Origin: UBA2862 sp045658005
Lineage (GTDB): Bacteria > Bacillota > Clostridia > Christensenellales > Aristaeellaceae
Length of the DNA stretch: 39,680 nt
Reading direction: 5' to 3'
Assembly (NCBI GenBank): GCA_045658005.1
Contig: JAZOUD010000148.1
Span: 1-39,680, forward strand
The position numbers and the translations under genes are program-made. Within the stretch, counting starts at the first letter, position 1. The number at the start of each line of letters is the position of its first letter. Shown in pieces: positions 23,068-32,198 of the stretch. The notes under the pieces are model-generated. The model was given only the letters and a program-made list of their open reading frames with translations, made no database searches and had not been told where the DNA came from.

Positions 23068-24141
23068 TCAATCCCCAAAGCTGATGCCCAGCATCTTGGC
23101 CTCCTTGATGATGGAGGCCTCGGGGTCGACCATCTTCAGCTTGCCGGCGACGTCCTTCAGCGGCACCTTGACGATCTCGCGGTTCTTGTAGCCCACCATG
23201 AAGCCGTATTCCTTCTTCAGGATCAGCTTGCCGGCCTCGGAGCCCAGGCGGCTGGCGAACACGCGGTCGTAGGGGCACGGCGCGCCGCCGCGCTGGGTGT
23301 GGCCGGGCACGGTCACGCGCACGTCGTAGCCGGTCTTCTTGGTCAGCTTCGCGGCGATCTCGTAGGAGACGGACGGATAGGGGCTCTCGGCCTGCTTCTT
23401 GGCCAGCTCCTTCTTGGACAGCTTCGCGTCCTTCTTGGAGATGGCGCCCTCGGCGACGGCCAGAATCGTGAAGCTCGCGCCGCGGTCGTGGCGCTGCTTG
23501 ATCTTCTCGGCGATCTTGTCCAGGTCGTAGGGGATCTCGGGGATCAGTATGATGTCCGCACCGCCGGCCATGCCCGCGTTCAGCGGCAGCCAGCCCACCT
23601 TGTGGCCCATGATCTCCACGATGAAGATGCGGCCGTGGGAGGCGGCGGTGGTGTGGATCATATCGATGCAGTCGGTGGCGATGTCCACGGCGCTCTGGAA
23701 GCCGAAGGTCATGTCGGTGCCCCACAGGTCGTTGTCGATGGTCTTGGGCAGGGTGACCACGTTCAGGCCCTCCTCGCTGAGCAGGTTTGCCGTCTTGTGG
23801 GTGCCGTTGCCGCCCAGGATCACCAGCACGTCCAGCTGGAGCTTGTAGTAGGTCTGCTTCATGGCGGCCACCTTGTCGATGCCGTCCTCCTCGATGACCT
23901 GGATCATCTTGAAGGGGGTGCGGCTGGAGCCCAGGAAGGTGCCGCCTTTGGTGAGGATGCCGGAGAAATCGTCATAGGTCAGCAGGCGGAAGCGGCCATG
24001 GATCAGGCCCTGGTAGCCGTTCAGAAAGCCGTAGAGTTCAACGTCCTCGCCGGAGTTGTACAGGGTTTTCGCGACGCCGCGCATGGCCGCGTTCAGGGCC
24101 TGGCAATCGCCGCCGGAGGTCAGCATACCGATGCGAATCAT
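23068..24141 (-). CDS. pfkA: 6-phosphofructokinase (group III-like)
   Basis: Phosphorylates fructose 6-phosphate to the 1,6-bisphosphate; cytoplasmic. 357 residues. GMLTSGGDCQALNAAMRG at the start, GGNGTHKTANLL (about 109-120), LPKTIDNDLWGTD with the catalytic TIDND, MGHKVGWLPL and VPGHTQRGG. Glycine in GGNGT at the position equivalent to E. coli residue 104 points to ATP, while Lys in PKTIDND at position 124 is the residue of PPi-dependent and group III enzymes. ATP as donor is therefore likely but a PPi or mixed preference is not excluded. Start ATG 24141 with AGAGGTG. Monocistronic, divergent from pth-mfd. Confidence 0.94.
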   Translation of the reverse strand: MIRIGMLTSGGDCQALNAAMRGVAKTLYNSGEDVELYGFLNGYQGLIHGRFRLLTYDDFSGILTKGGTFLGSSRTPFKMIQVIEEDGIDKVAAMKQTYYKLQLDVLVILGGNGTHKTANLLSEEGLNVVTLPKTIDNDLWGTDMTFGFQSAVDIATDCIDMIHTTAASHGRIFIVEIMGHKVGWLPLNAGMAGGADIILIPEIPYDLDKIAEKIKQRHDRGASFTILAVAEGAISKKDAKLSKKELAKKQAESPYPSVSYEIAAKLTKKTGYDVRVTVPGHTQRGGAPCPYDRVFASRLGSEAGKLILKKEYGFMVGYKNREIVKVPLKDVAGKLKMVDPEASIIKEAKMLGISFGD

Positions 24142-24200
24142 GGGGACACCTCTTTCTTGATTATTGATAGCAAGTTAATGTGGAAACATGCCTTTAACAC

Positions 24201-24229
24201 ATTATAGCGCGTTTTGGCCCGCTTGGCAA
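24201..24229 (-). promoter_or_regulatory. Sigma-70-type promoter of pfkA
   Basis: Minus strand TTGCCA (24229-24224), 17-base spacer, TATAAT (24206-24201), about 60 bases before the pfkA start. Confidence 0.75.
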
Positions 24230-24280
24230 GGGAAAATTCGACGGAATTCCGCTTCTTATAGAGATATGTCTGTATAGCGC

Positions 24281-24310
24281 TTGACAATCGGCGGGCGGAC
24301 TTGGTACAAT
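24281..24310 (+). promoter_or_regulatory. Sigma-70-type promoter of pth-mfd operon
   Basis: TTGACA (24281-24286), 18-base spacer, TACAAT (24305-24310), about 40 bases before the pth ATG. Confidence 0.75.
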
Positions 24311-24350
24311 AAACTGATTTAATGGCTTTATTCGCCTTGGAGGTTTTCGG

Positions 24351-24923
24351 ATGTATGTGATCGTGGGCCTGGGCAACCCGGGCAGGAAGTACCAGCACAC
24401 CCGCCACAACGTGGGCTTCGACGTGACCGAGGTGCTGTCGCAGAAATACGACATACCGATGCAGCGCCTGCGCTGCAAGGCGGCGGTGGGGGAGGGGACG
24501 ATCCGGGGCCAGCGTGTGGCCCTGTGCCAGCCCCAGACCTTCATGAACCTGTCCGGCGAGAGCGTGGTGCAGCTGGTGAACTGGTACAAGCCCGAGCACG
24601 ACCAGCTGATCGTCTGCTACGACGACGTGGACCTGCCCGAGGGCAAGCTGCGCTTTCGTCCCAAGGGCTCCGCGGGCACCCACAACGGCATGCGCAACAT
24701 CATCTACCTTCTGGGCTGGGACGACTTTCCCCGGGTGCGGGTGGGCATTGGACGCCCTCCCGAGGGCTGGGACATGAAGGACTGGGTGCTGGCCGGCTAC
24801 CAGACCAGTCAGCTGCGCCAGACGATGTTCGACGCCTACATGGGCGCCGCGGACGTGGTGGCCGAGCTGATCGCAAACGGCGTGGACGCCGCGCGGCAGC
24901 TGGTGGGGAAATTAAACGGGTAA
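24351..24923 (+). CDS. pth: Peptidyl-tRNA hydrolase
   Basis: Releases peptides from stalled peptidyl-tRNA so that the tRNA can be reused. 190 residues, usual length. Catalytic His20 in HTRHNVGFD, VGLGNPG at the start, QPQTFMNLSGESV with the substrate-binding Asn, and DDVDLPEGKLRFRPKGSAGTHNG. Start ATG 24351 with TTGGAGG upstream. It is followed after three bases by mfd, an arrangement common in Firmicutes. Confidence 0.97.
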   Translation: MYVIVGLGNPGRKYQHTRHNVGFDVTEVLSQKYDIPMQRLRCKAAVGEGTIRGQRVALCQPQTFMNLSGESVVQLVNWYKPEHDQLIVCYDDVDLPEGKLRFRPKGSAGTHNGMRNIIYLLGWDDFPRVRVGIGRPPEGWDMKDWVLAGYQTSQLRQTMFDAYMGAADVVAELIANGVDAARQLVGKLNG

Positions 24924-24926
24924 TGA

Positions 24927-27900
24927 ATGATGCAGGACACAAACTGGAAGCTGAGCTGTCTGTTTGAATCGATGGCGGATCTCACCGCCTTCTCGGAGCT
25001 GACCCGCGCGCTGGAAAAGCCGGGGGTCTGTTCCGCCTATGGCCCGGACGATTCCCAGCGGGCCCACCTGCTGGCCGCGACGGCGCTGAAGCTGGACAGG
25101 CCGCTGCTGGTGATCGAGCCCAACGACGTGGCTGCAGCCCGCATGGCCGAGGACCTGAACGTGCTGCTCTCCGGCGCGGCGCGTCTGCTGCCGGCGCGGG
25201 ACATCACCTTCCTGAAGACCGCCGCCTCCAGCCGGGAGCTGTCCATGCGGCGCATCGAGGCCCTGGGCGACTGCCTCAGCGGCAGGGTGAAGGCGCTGGT
25301 GACCTCGGCGGACGCCATGCTGTTCCGGCTGGCCCCGGCAGGTCAATTCGACGGGCGCATCATCGACATCGCCGAAGGCGCGCAGGCCGAGCCCGCCGGG
25401 CTTATGGAGAAGCTGACCCTGGCGGGCTACGAGCGGGTCCAGCTGGTGGAGGCCCGGGGCCAGTGCGCCCTGCGGGGCGGCATACTGGACGTATACCCCG
25501 TGGGCAGTCCCAATCCCCTCCGGGTGGAGTTCTTCGACGACGAGGTGGACTCGATTCGCTCCTTCGACGTGATGACCCAGCGCTCCATCTCCCGCAGGAG
25601 CGCCGTGCGGCTGTATCCGGCCCAGGAGATCCCTCTGGACGCCGACGCCCGAACCCGCGCCGTTGACGCGCTGCAGGCGATGCTGGACGCCACCGACGAC
25701 GGCCCCGGCCGGGATCGCCAGGCCTCCATCGAGAAGGAGTTCGACCTGATCCCCTTTGAGGAGTTTCTGAGGCTGTCCGCCGAGGCGGAGGCGGAGGAAG
25801 GGGACGGTTCCCCCAAAAAGGGCGGCAAGCGGGGCGTCATGGCCCTGCCGAAGAAGGTGACCCTGGGCTCGGCCCTGCGGCGCAACTTTGGAGGCGTGCT
25901 GGAGGCCCTGCGAAACGGCCAGACCCCCGACGGCGGCGATTCGCTGATGCCGGTGCTGCTGGACTACCGGGACACCCCCGTCGACTACCTGGACGACCCC
26001 ATCGTGGTGTTCGACCAGCCCGAGCGACTGCGGGAGCGCTGCGAAAACCGCTTCCTGGAGTTCAAGGAGCGCTTCGTCGCCGCGCTGGAGCGGCAGGAGG
26101 CGCTGCCCTGCCAGGCCGAGGTGCTGATCGGCTACGACGCGCTGCTGGCGCGGCTGTCGGGCCAGACCCTGCTGCTGACCAATCTGTTCATGCGCACCGA
26201 GCCGGACTTCAAGCCCACCGCGCTGATCAGGATAGAGTGCCGAAACGCCCCGGCCTACCAGGGCAACGTGAAGGCGCTGGCCCGGGACCTGGACCGCTGG
26301 AAGGCGGAGGGCTGGAAGGTGGCGCTGCTGGCCGGCGGCACGGCCAGGGGCGAACGCCTGGAGGGCGCGCTGACCACCCAGAACAGCCCCGCGCCTTTTA
26401 TGACGGAGCTGCCCCAGGCCCTGGAGCCGGGGAAGCCGATGATCTTCCCCACCACGATCAACCGGGGCTTCGTCTACCCGGAGATCCGCTTTGCCGTGGT
26501 GGCGGAGTCGGACATCTACGGCATGGGTCGCCAGCGGGCCCGGGCCCGGGCCGCCAGCGGCGAGAAGATCGCGGCCTTCACCGATCTGAAGGTGGGGGAC
26601 TACGTCGTCCACGAGAACCACGGCATCGGCCAGTACATGGGCATGGTGCGCCTGGCAAGCGACGGCACCTATAGGGATTTTTTGCACATCCGCTACCAGG
26701 GCAGCGACAAGCTGTACGTGCCCACGGACCAGCTGGACCGGGTGCAGAAGTACATCGGCAGCGAGGGCGAGGCCCCGAAGCTGAACCGGCTGTCCGGCGG
26801 CGAGTGGCAGAGGCAGAAGAGCCGGGTGCGCCAGTCCATCCAGGAGATCGCCGGCGACCTTCTGAAGCTGTACGCCCAGCGGGAATCCATCCCCGGCTAC
26901 GCCTTCGACCCGGATACCCCGTGGCAGCGGGAGTTCGAGGACAGCTTTCCCTTCGAGGAGACCCCGGACCAGCTGGCCGCCATCGACGACATCAAGCGGG
27001 ACATGGAGAAGCCCAAGATCATGGACCGGCTGCTGTGCGGCGACGTGGGCTACGGCAAGACCGAGGTAGCGCTGCGGGCCATATTCAAGTGCGTGATGAG
27101 CGGCAAGCAGGCCGCCATGCTGGCCCCCACGACGATACTGGTGCAGCAGCATTACGCCACGATGCTGAACCGCTTCGCGGGCTTCCCCATACGGGTGGAG
27201 ACCATCAGCCGCTTCAAGACGGCGGCGGAGCAGAAGCAGATCATCGAGAAGCTGAAAAACGGCGAGCTGGACGTGGTGGTGGGCACCCACCGGCTGCTGG
27301 CCAGGGACGTGAAGTTCAAGGACCTGGGCCTTTTAGTGGTGGACGAGGAGCAGCGCTTTGGCGTCACCCACAAGGAGGCCATCAAGCAGATGAAGCGCTC
27401 GGTGGACGTGCTGACGCTGACGGCCACGCCCATCCCCCGCACGCTGCACATGAGCATGGTGGGCATAAGGGACATGTCCCTGCTCCAGTCCCCGCCGGAG
27501 GAGCGCTACCCGGTGCAGACCTATGTGGTGGAGTATTCCGACGGCCTGGTGCGCGACGCCATACTGCGGGAGCTGGGGCGCGGCGGCCAGGTGTACGTGC
27601 TGCACAACCGGGTGCAGACCATCGAGATCATGTTTTCCCGGCTCAAGAAGCTGGTGCCCGAGGCCCGCATCGCCATCGGCCACGGCCAGATGCGCGAGCA
27701 CGCCCTGGAGGACGTGATGCTGGACTTCTACGACGGCAAGTTCGACGTGCTGCTCTGCACCACCATCATCGAGGCGGGGCTGGACGTGCCCCGGGCCAAC
27801 ACGCTGATCGTTTGCGACGCGGACCGCTTCGGCCTGGCCCAGCTGTACCAGCTGCGCGGGCGCGTGGGCCGCAGCAACCGGCTGGCCTATGCCTACCTGA

Positions 27901-28619
27901 CGGTGAACCCCAGCAAGGTGCTCACCGAGGCGGCGGACAAGCGCCTGGCCGCCATACGGGAGTTCACCGAGTTCGGCTCCGGCTTCCGCGTGGCCATGCG
28001 GGATCTGGAGATTCGTGGCGCGGGCAACCTGCTGGGCAGCGAGCAGAGCGGCTTCATGGCCTCGGTGGGCTACGATCTGTACGTGAAGATGATCGAGGAG
28101 AGCGTGCGCGAGCTTCGCGGCGACGTGAACCTGGAGGACATCGAGACTCGCATGGACCTGAAGATCGACGCCTACCTGCCCCAGGAATACATTCCCAACG
28201 ACCTGCTGCGGGTGGAGATGTACAAGAAGATCGCCTCGATTCGCGACCGGGACAGCCGCAACGATTTGATCGACGAGCTGATCGACCGCTTCGGCGACCC
28301 GAACCGCCCGGTGATGAACCTGATCGAGACCGCCCACCTGAAGGCGCTGTGCGCCAGGATCGGCATCGACTACGTCACCCTCCGGGGCGACGAGCTGATG
28401 ATGCGCTTCTCCATGGCCGCCGACATCGACGGCATCCGCGTGCTCACCGCCCTGAAGGGCTTTCCTCAGTACCTGCGCGTCAAACCCATCAACCCCATGG
28501 AGGTCTATTACTACGAGCGCGGCAAGGACCCCGAGGCGCTGCTGCGGGGCTGCGTGAAGGTGATGGAGGGCGTCGTGGAGCGGTTTGAGGCGGAGAGAGA
28601 GACGAGGGAACAGGAATAG
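24927..28619 (+). CDS. mfd: Transcription-repair coupling factor
   Basis: Removes RNA polymerase stalled at DNA lesions and recruits UvrA. 1230 residues, somewhat above the usual 1150-1180. Order: UvrB-like N-terminal domains, RNA polymerase-interacting domain (DYVVHENHGIGQYMG and following), the RecG-like helicase core with Walker A GDVGYGKTE (705-713) and DEEQ (806-809), then the C-terminal UvrA-interaction inhibitory domain (QEYIPNDLLRVEMYKKI). A charged insert EEGDGSPKKGGKRG near residues 290-305 is coded by a GGGGACGGTTCCCCC-like sequence that resembles intergenic hairpins elsewhere in the window. Start ATG 24927 or 24930; translation is probably coupled to pth. Confidence 0.97.
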   Translation: MMQDTNWKLSCLFESMADLTAFSELTRALEKPGVCSAYGPDDSQRAHLLAATALKLDRPLLVIEPNDVAAARMAEDLNVLLSGAARLLPARDITFLKTAASSRELSMRRIEALGDCLSGRVKALVTSADAMLFRLAPAGQFDGRIIDIAEGAQAEPAGLMEKLTLAGYERVQLVEARGQCALRGGILDVYPVGSPNPLRVEFFDDEVDSIRSFDVMTQRSISRRSAVRLYPAQEIPLDADARTRAVDALQAMLDATDDGPGRDRQASIEKEFDLIPFEEFLRLSAEAEAEEGDGSPKKGGKRGVMALPKKVTLGSALRRNFGGVLEALRNGQTPDGGDSLMPVLLDYRDTPVDYLDDPIVVFDQPERLRERCENRFLEFKERFVAALERQEALPCQAEVLIGYDALLARLSGQTLLLTNLFMRTEPDFKPTALIRIECRNAPAYQGNVKALARDLDRWKAEGWKVALLAGGTARGERLEGALTTQNSPAPFMTELPQALEPGKPMIFPTTINRGFVYPEIRFAVVAESDIYGMGRQRARARAASGEKIAAFTDLKVGDYVVHENHGIGQYMGMVRLASDGTYRDFLHIRYQGSDKLYVPTDQLDRVQKYIGSEGEAPKLNRLSGGEWQRQKSRVRQSIQEIAGDLLKLYAQRESIPGYAFDPDTPWQREFEDSFPFEETPDQLAAIDDIKRDMEKPKIMDRLLCGDVGYGKTEVALRAIFKCVMSGKQAAMLAPTTILVQQHYATMLNRFAGFPIRVETISRFKTAAEQKQIIEKLKNGELDVVVGTHRLLARDVKFKDLGLLVVDEEQRFGVTHKEAIKQMKRSVDVLTLTATPIPRTLHMSMVGIRDMSLLQSPPEERYPVQTYVVEYSDGLVRDAILRELGRGGQVYVLHNRVQTIEIMFSRLKKLVPEARIAIGHGQMREHALEDVMLDFYDGKFDVLLCTTIIEAGLDVPRANTLIVCDADRFGLAQLYQLRGRVGRSNRLAYAYLTVNPSKVLTEAADKRLAAIREFTEFGSGFRVAMRDLEIRGAGNLLGSEQSGFMASVGYDLYVKMIEESVRELRGDVNLEDIETRMDLKIDAYLPQEYIPNDLLRVEMYKKIASIRDRDSRNDLIDELIDRFGDPNRPVMNLIETAHLKALCARIGIDYVTLRGDELMMRFSMAADIDGIRVLTALKGFPQYLRVKPINPMEVYYYERGKDPEALLRGCVKVMEGVVERFEAERETREQE

Positions 28620-29031
28620 CTGGTGTGGCGTCATAGCGCTGCTCCTGCACAACGGCAAGTGTAGCGGTGGTACCCATGCAGCCATCGGTTTCCCGCATTG
28701 GAGGCAATCTGCTGCCCAAGCCTTCCCCAGCGACCGAAGGGAGCAGTTCAGGGGCATCTGGCTGAAAAATGTCCACTGGACATTTTTCAGCCAGATGGGG
28801 CCGGTAGGCCCGCGGCAGGTGGCGCGCCGCGAAGCGGCGTGACGGATGAGGTCGTTCTCCCTTCTCGGACGAAAGGAAGCCATCATGCAAACCATACCCC
28901 AACTACCACCGAGAACGGTTATTCCATGGACAATGTGCGCCGCTTTGCCGGGAAGTATTTCAAAACCGATGCGGGAAAGCGTCTACTGGGTTCGATCTTT
29001 GGCCTGTCCGAGGATTGACGGGAGGTTTTCC
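28620..29031. other. 412-bp intergenic region with a long palindrome and a possible small reading frame
   Basis: No gene is well supported here. A perfect 20-bp palindrome lies at 28755-28797 and a shorter one (CGCGCCGCGAAGCGGCG) near 28822-28838. AAAGGAAG at 28871 precedes ATG 28885, which reads in frame into the GNAT gene. In another frame 28925-29018 could code 30 residues (MDNVRRFAGKYF...LFGLSED-like), stopping just before the GNAT binding site; codon use is plausible, but no binding site is seen. Confidence 0.5.
28755..28797. repeat. Perfect 43-nt palindrome after mfd
   Basis: CATCTGGCTGAAAAATGTCC, loop ACT, exact 20-base complement. The stem is long enough to form a very stable RNA hairpin. 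The run of five T in the second arm lies inside the stem, so it is not a typical terminator. Looks like an intergenic repeat unit of a type different from family A. Confidence 0.85.
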
Positions 29032-29472
29032 ATGACGATTCGTCCGATGACCCTTGACGACTATGACCGGGTTTGGGCGCTGTGGATGTCCTGCAGGAAC
29101 ATGGGCTTCAACGACCTGGACGATTCCCGGGAGGGCACCGGCCGCTTCCTGAAGCGCAACCCGGATACCTGCTTCGTGGCTGAGGCCGACGGGGACCTGG
29201 CCGGCGTCATACTCGCGGGCCACGACGGACGCCGGGGCTATATCTATCACATGGCCGTGGCAGAAGACTACCGACGGCATGGCATCGGCTCGGCGCTGGT
29301 GGACCGGTGCCTCGAGGCGCTGAAGCACGAGGGCATCAACAAGGTGGCCTTGGTGGCGTTCAGGACCAACGACGCCGGGAACGCCTTCTGGGAGAGAATG
29401 GGCTTTTCGCTGCGCGACGACCTGAACTACCGCAACCGGGCGCTGAGTGAATTGACGAGGATCGATACGTGA
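29032..29472 (+). CDS. GNAT-family N-acetyltransferase
   Basis: 146 residues, one GNAT domain. Motif A, the acetyl-CoA pyrophosphate loop, is MAVAEDYRRHGIGSALVDRC (about 81-100; R-x-x-G-I-G), with FWERMGFSLRDD as motif B. An RimI/PhnO-like small acetyltransferase; the acceptor is unknown. The GGGAGG site before ATG 29032 fixes this start, although the frame is open further upstream. The stop overlaps the first base of a palindromic repeat. Confidence 0.88.
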   Translation: MTIRPMTLDDYDRVWALWMSCRNMGFNDLDDSREGTGRFLKRNPDTCFVAEADGDLAGVILAGHDGRRGYIYHMAVAEDYRRHGIGSALVDRCLEALKHEGINKVALVAFRTNDAGNAFWERMGFSLRDDLNYRNRALSELTRIDT

Positions 29473-29512
29473 ACTTCTGATATATCGAGCTGTGCTCGAT
29501 ATATCAGAAGTT
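29472..29512. repeat. Palindromic repeat family A, copy 3 (perfect arms)
   Basis: AACTTCTGATATATCGAGC, loop TGT, exact 19-base complement. It begins at the last base of the GNAT stop codon and ends 5 bases before the AAGGAG of ygiQ. Compensatory changes relative to other copies (CTTCTGATATA versus TACTGATTTA) keep pairing intact. Confidence 0.85.
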
Positions 29513-29532
29513 ATCGAAAGGAGAGGATGTCT

Positions 29533-31497
29533 ATGCCCAACGGCTTTCTGCCGGTGAACATGAAGGAAGCGCGCCAGCGGGGCTGGGACGCGCCGGACTT
29601 CGTGTACGTCACCGGCGACGCCTATGTGGATCACCCCTCCTTCGGGCTGGCCATCATCTCCCGCGTTTTGGAGAAGGCCGGCTATCGGGTGGCGATGCTG
29701 CCCCAGCCGGACTGGCACAGCTGTGAACCTTTCAGGGAATACGGCCGTCCAAGAATTGGCTTTCTGGTCACGGCGGGGGTCATCGATTCGATGGTCAACC
29801 ACTATACCGCCGCGAAGAAGAAGCGCAGCGAGGACGCCTATTCCCCCGGCGGAAAGGCGGGCCACCGCCCGGACCGTGCCACCATCGTCTACTGCAACCG
29901 CATCCGCCAGGCCTTCGAGGACGTGCCCATCGCCATCGGCGGGGTGGAGGCGTCGCTGCGGCGCTTCGCCCACTACGACTACTGGGACGACCGGGTGCGC
30001 AACTCTGTGCTGGTGGACAGCGGCGCGGACGTGCTGATGTTCGGCATGGGGGAGCGCAGCGTGCTGAAGGTGGCCGAGTGGATGGCCTCGGGACGGGATT
30101 TTTCCGAAATGCGCGTTCCCGGCACCTGCGTGATGGCCGGGGAGGTGCCCGAGAGCTTCATCGAGATTCCCTCATGGGAGACCGTGTCAAAGGACAGGCG
30201 GGCCTACGCCGAGGCCTTCAAGGTGCAGTACGATCAGCAGGACCCGGTGCGGGGCAGGCCCATCGCCCAGAAGCACGGCAGGAAGTGGATGCTGCAAAAC
30301 CCGCCGGACATGCCCCTGTCGCAGAAGGAGCTGGACGCGGTGTACGCGCTGCCCTACATGCGCGCATACCATCCGATGTATGAGAAGGAGGGCGGCATTC
30401 CGGCCATCGAGGAAGTGAAGTTTTCCATTGCCTCGGTGCGGGGCTGCTTCGGCGCGTGCAGCTTTTGCGCGCTGACCTTCCACCAGGGCCGTATCGTCAC
30501 GGCCCGCAGCAAGCAGTCCATCGTCGAGGAGGGCAAGCTGCTCACCAGGCAGCCCGGCTTCAAGGGCTACATCCACGACGTGGGCGGCCCCACGGCCAAC
30601 TTCCGCCGTCCCGCCTGCGACAAGCAGCTGAAGGCCGGGGCCTGCGCCCACCGGCAGTGCCTGTTCCCGAAGCCCTGCCCGAACCTGGTGGCCGATCACC
30701 GGGAGTACATCGACATACTGAAGACCCTGCGGGAGCTGCCCGGGGTGAAGAAGGTGTTCGTGCGCTCGGGCATACGCTACGATTACGTGATGGCCGACAA
30801 AAAGGGGCGCTTCTTGACAGAACTGGCGAAGCACCACATCTCCGGCCAGCTGAAGGTGGCCCCGGAGCACGTCAGTCCCCGGGTGCTGCACTACCTGGGC
30901 AAGCCGGACGTGGAGACCTACGACGCCTTCGTGCGCAGGTACAGGCAGATCAACGAGAACCTGGGCCTCAAGCAATACCTGGTGCCCTACTTCATGTCCA
31001 GCCACCCCGGCTGCACGCTGGACGACGCCATACTGCTGGCCCAGTACATGAAGCGCACCGGCCAGCACCCGGACCAGGTGCAGGATTTCTACCCGACCCC
31101 CGGCACGCTGTCCACGGCCATGTTTTTCACCGGCCTGGACCCCCGGGACATGACCCCGGTCTACGTGCCCCGGGACCCGAAGGAGAAGGCCATGCAGCGG
31201 GCGCTGATGCACTACTTCAAGCCTTACAACCGGGCACTGGTGCTCCGGGCACTGAAGCAGGCGGGCCGGGAGGACCTGATCGGCTGGGGGCCGGATTGCC
31301 TGATCCCCCCCTATGAAAGAAAGAACGGGGCGGAGAAGAAGCCCGCGGCCCAGGGACGGCGACGCGATGCCGGTCCTTCAGGGGGCAGGGGAGCGCCGGG
31401 CAGGTCTGAAAGGCGCCAGGACAGCGGAAGGCGCAGGACAGACGCAAAGCACAACGACACCGCCAGACATAACGCGAACGGGAGGAAAACACGATGA
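29533..31497 (+). CDS. ygiQ: YgiQ-family (UPF0313) radical SAM protein
   Basis: 654 residues. N-terminal YgiQ-specific domain (DFVYVTGDAYVDHPSFG, VAIGGVEASLRRFAHYDYWD-like), a radical SAM domain with CFGACSFC (about residue 302), and PTPGTLSTAMFFTGLDP in the C-terminal part. Function is not established in any organism. The last 50 residues are Arg/Lys/Gly-rich and look disordered. ATG 29533 has AAGGAG nine bases upstream; ATG 29527 is too close to it. Overlaps the TetR gene by four bases (ATGA). Confidence 0.94.
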   Translation: MPNGFLPVNMKEARQRGWDAPDFVYVTGDAYVDHPSFGLAIISRVLEKAGYRVAMLPQPDWHSCEPFREYGRPRIGFLVTAGVIDSMVNHYTAAKKKRSEDAYSPGGKAGHRPDRATIVYCNRIRQAFEDVPIAIGGVEASLRRFAHYDYWDDRVRNSVLVDSGADVLMFGMGERSVLKVAEWMASGRDFSEMRVPGTCVMAGEVPESFIEIPSWETVSKDRRAYAEAFKVQYDQQDPVRGRPIAQKHGRKWMLQNPPDMPLSQKELDAVYALPYMRAYHPMYEKEGGIPAIEEVKFSIASVRGCFGACSFCALTFHQGRIVTARSKQSIVEEGKLLTRQPGFKGYIHDVGGPTANFRRPACDKQLKAGACAHRQCLFPKPCPNLVADHREYIDILKTLRELPGVKKVFVRSGIRYDYVMADKKGRFLTELAKHHISGQLKVAPEHVSPRVLHYLGKPDVETYDAFVRRYRQINENLGLKQYLVPYFMSSHPGCTLDDAILLAQYMKRTGQHPDQVQDFYPTPGTLSTAMFFTGLDPRDMTPVYVPRDPKEKAMQRALMHYFKPYNRALVLRALKQAGREDLIGWGPDCLIPPYERKNGAEKKPAAQGRRRDAGPSGGRGAPGRSERRQDSGRRRTDAKHNDTARHNANGRKTR

Positions 31498-32198
31498 AAA
31501 AGGGCGACATCAAGCGGGTGCAGATACTGGACACCGCCGAGAGGCTGTTCTTCGAGCAGGGCTACGACCGCACCTCGGTGCAGGATATACTCAACGCCCT
31601 TCAGATGTCCAAGGGCGGCTTCTATCACTACTTCGACGCCAAGGACAGCGTGCTCAGGGCGGTCAGCGAGCGCCGCGCCCAGAGCCGCTTTAACCAGCTG
31701 AACGCCGCCATCTACGGCTCCCGCCGCAGCCCGGTGGAGAAGCTGAACATGCTGCTGGGTATGGCCAACCTGTTCCAGGCGGAGGAAACGCCCTTCGCCG
31801 CGCTGATGCTGAAGCTGTGCTATGTGGACAAGGACGCCACGATGAACGCCCATCGCCGCCGGGTGCTGGTGGACCGGCTGCTGCCCACGCTGAACGACGT
31901 GATCGCCGAGGGCGTGGCGGACGGCAGCTTCCACACCCGCCATCCGATGGAGGTGGGTCGGCTGCTGCTGCTGCTGGCATGCGACGTGAACGACGAGGCC
32001 TGCGGCATGCTGGCGGAGCAGCCGGACAATCCGGACGTGCTGCTGCCGATGCTGGAGCTGCTGAACACCTGGCGGGAGAGTGCGGAGAAGCTGGTAGGCG
32101 CGCCCTTCGGCACCGTCGTGCTGTTCGAGGTGGGGCAGCTGGTGGACGCCTGGCAGGCGGCCACAGCCATACTGAAGGAGGGTGAGTCGAATGAGTAA
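31494..32198 (+). CDS. TetR-family transcriptional regulator
   Basis: 234 residues. Helix-turn-helix in residues about 10-55: DTAERLFFEQGYDRTSVQDI then MSKGGFYHYFDAKDSVL, which is a typical TetR start. The C-terminal ligand and dimer part is helical and has no recognisable specificity. Start overlaps the ygiQ stop, and its end overlaps the amidase gene by 8 bases, so the three are translated from one mRNA. No drug pump is next to it; the target may be this operon or lie elsewhere. Confidence 0.92.
   Translation: MKKGDIKRVQILDTAERLFFEQGYDRTSVQDILNALQMSKGGFYHYFDAKDSVLRAVSERRAQSRFNQLNAAIYGSRRSPVEKLNMLLGMANLFQAEETPFAALMLKLCYVDKDATMNAHRRRVLVDRLLPTLNDVIAEGVADGSFHTRHPMEVGRLLLLLACDVNDEACGMLAEQPDNPDVLLPMLELLNTWRESAEKLVGAPFGTVVLFEVGQLVDAWQAATAILKEGESNE

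Noticed and set aside
22580..23191. 203-codon plus-strand frame across vapB and the pfkA terminator
   Set aside because: It runs antisense through vapB, its promoter and the pfkA terminator and has no recognisable sequence.
26804..28588. 594-codon plus-strand open frame inside mfd
   Set aside because: Out of frame with the well-matched Mfd protein and composed of Arg/Gly/Ala-rich nonsense; a compositional artefact.
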